In this document: positions 62,116 through 64,000 of the stretch, one piece after another | Numbering within the stretch: the first letter of the stretch is position 1 | How the letters are laid out: every line of letters starts with the position of its first letter | Source: Neodontobutis hainanensis | Lineage: Eukaryota > Chordata > Actinopteri > Gobiiformes > Odontobutidae | Direction of reading: 5' to 3' | Length of the DNA stretch: 64,000 nucleotides | Assembly (NCBI GenBank): GCA_024349245.1 | Contig: JALDNG010000077.1 | Coordinates: 987,001 to 1,051,000 of the forward strand | Notes under the pieces: generated by a model | Told to the model about the DNA's origin: nothing | The model's database searches: none | The model's input: the letters and a program-made list of their open reading frames with translations, nothing else | Program-made: the position numbers and the translations under genes

Positions 62116-64000
62116 TTTAATAAATCATCCGCCCTCTATGCCACACATATGGCTCAGGATGAGAGATTGTTTCAACTACACTCATTATAATGCGTGGCGT
62201 GTTTTACAGAGCTCAGTTAGTATAAGATTTGCGTAGCCTTTGGCTTGTCAAATGATACCATAATTGATTAGATTAATACTGATCAGTCCAAACATGGACC
62301 ACAGGGCGAAGGCTTGTCTATGTTTAGCAGATAATTGGATGTAGTGGGTTTGTGAATGCATTATCAGTGATTAAATTGTCTGAAAATGTTACATAATAGA
62401 GCACTTGCACCTGCTCATATTTAAAAGGAAAATTAATATATTTTGGAATTAATTTGTTTTTGACATCAAATTAAATAAAACAGAGTTTATTCCAAAGTAC
62501 CACATCATATAACAGCAAACAGAAATGTTTAAGGTCAGAACATTTTGTCAACAACAATAAAAAAAAAAATTTATGCAGCAACTCTACCCAGAGCCTTGAA
62601 AGATGGAGGTAGCTGCTGCTTGGAGCTTCTTTTGTTGCTGGCAGACTTGGCTTGTGTATGGTTGCAATCCGGTGCTAAGTTTCATAGCCACCTCCTCTTC
62701 AGTAACAGAGGTCATGGTCTCTGCATGCATCAACATTCAGTTTGCTTTGGCAATAAAATGGGCTGAGTTTACTTGGTCCACTTGCCAATGTTTGCATTTT
62801 CAAATGAGATGGTATGTGTAAAACTACCAGTTCAGTGATCTATAAAACTGAAAGTGTTTAATATGAATGCTGAGTGGCGACGTAAAAAGCATGTAGTCAC
62901 ATAAAGACACTGTTAATCTTACACATGCAATAACAGCCTTGTGTTAAAGCTCTTGAGACAGTTTAAATATTTTCAATAGGCTGTACTCACTACTAAAAAT
63001 TACAGGTTTACTGGAAATGAATTAGGTTTGCATTATTTTGCCCATTTGGCCATTGGCTGTGTTCAGTGAACTAATATAACATTGTTAGTTTAAGGGAGAT
63101 TAGGAAAAAAAATGTTTGCATCCATTCCCCAAAGATCTGAGTCAGGAGGGATTCACAGATTAATTCAACAAGGGCTTAATTTGAAGCATACCGCCTTAAA
63201 TCAGCATCAGAGTGTGTGTAAAGGGAACCCGAAGGGCCTGTACAGTCTGCTAGGAGGACCTCAGACTTGTGCTAATTTTACAGTTGGGTAGCCCAGAGCC
63301 CTTTGGACTTGTACGGGAAGTTAATCAGACTCTGTGATTTATTGCCTTGTGTAAATATTTAAATATAATGTATCTGCAACTGCAGTTTATTGTAATAGCA
63401 GTAAAATCACAATCACAAACCAGACATTTATCTTAATTTGTTGTATTAAATTTCATCCTAATAGTGCAATCTTCTCCTCTTTCTATACCAATATATTTCT
63501 GAAAGCTGACTGTTCTTTTCAACAAACGTGTTCGTTTCAGCCTTGGAATGGATAAATAAAGCAAACGTAACCTATACTCTTGTGTTGTAAAATGTTATTA
63601 AAAATTATTATTATTATTATTAAATTGTTCCACATCTTCTTTATGAAAGAATTAAAGGACATGCATTGATCAAGTAAAAACATTTATTAACTACCATCAG
63701 AATTTGAAATCAAACTCCATTTTGCAAGATAATGAGGCACTAACTGAGAGCTTGCACCACACAATGGAAATGCACCTTCATCTCCAAAAGAATAAACTGA
63801 ACACATTGAAAAGCTGGCCAGGCAGATGGTGTAAGCAGTGTGAGAAAGTCCAGTGGAGTCCGGAAGTGGGCAATGTGTTAAAGGCATAGTAGTTTTTGTA
63901 CGAGCCAGCCATAATCAAGTCTGTCTGTGGCCAAACCTCTCTCCCAAATCAAATGTAATTTAGTCGGATGTCAACAAACGTTAGACAGAAGCAGTAGAAT
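62116..64000. other. non-coding, evenly composed blocks, no gene seen
   Basis: 62570-62820 and 63110-63350 are balanced and repeat-poor, with TTTGCAT-type words, so may be conserved non-coding sequence. An (ATT)n tract is at 63604-63621. Frames are short and overlap on both strands. Confidence 0.4.
63604..63621. repeat. (ATT)n trinucleotide repeat
   Basis: Six ATT units. Confidence 0.9.

Overview
The window reads as non-coding vertebrate (teleost fish) genomic DNA. There are no operons, ribosome-binding sites or long open frames. The sequence is AT-rich and holds dinucleotide, pentanucleotide and poly(A) tracts. Its interspersed repeats are ones I recognise from ray-finned, probably percomorph, genomes: long-inverted-repeat Tc1 elements, hAT elements starting CAGGGGTCTCAAAC or TAGTGCTGGG, tRNA-headed SINEs with an L2-type tail, and a 5'-truncated LINE. 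No complete protein-coding gene was recognised. Family names rest on memory of repeat families; no search was run.

Layout. 1-8.6 kb is unannotated single-copy-looking DNA with a 101-bp GT microsatellite at 544-644. 8.66-9.32 kb is an internally deleted Tc1-like element. A GC-rich segment behind a good splice acceptor (9.81-10.03 kb) may be an exon. 13.3-17.0 kb holds a repeat fragment, a hAT piece, a dead Tc1 transposase piece and a tract that looks like decayed transposon. 17.7-20.5 kb is the densest mobile-element cluster: a SINE split by a LINE, with a hAT element in its tail, followed by a second hAT element. 22.19 kb has another copy of the SINE. 25.77-26.79 kb is bounded by an imperfect inverted repeat. 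Two weak exon candidates lie at 27.85 and 30.14 kb. 34.2-38.0 kb has a small MITE, an A-rich tract, the best protein-like open frame of the window (minus strand, 36.49-36.94 kb) and a possible Harbinger-like element just upstream of it. 41.7-52.3 kb carries scattered repeats, including a SINE with a perfect 12-bp target-site duplication and an inverted partner 0.8 kb away. 52.3-64 kb is poor in repeats and rich in homeodomain-, octamer- and TCF-like motifs, as expected of conserved regulatory sequence in a gene desert or a large intron.

No pathway can be reconstructed. The points most worth following are the unnamed minus-strand open frame at 36.5-36.9 kb with an RFX X-box-like site upstream, the three-element nested insertion at 17.7-19.7 kb, the hidden inverted repeat at 25.8-26.8 kb, and the candidate conserved elements of the right third.
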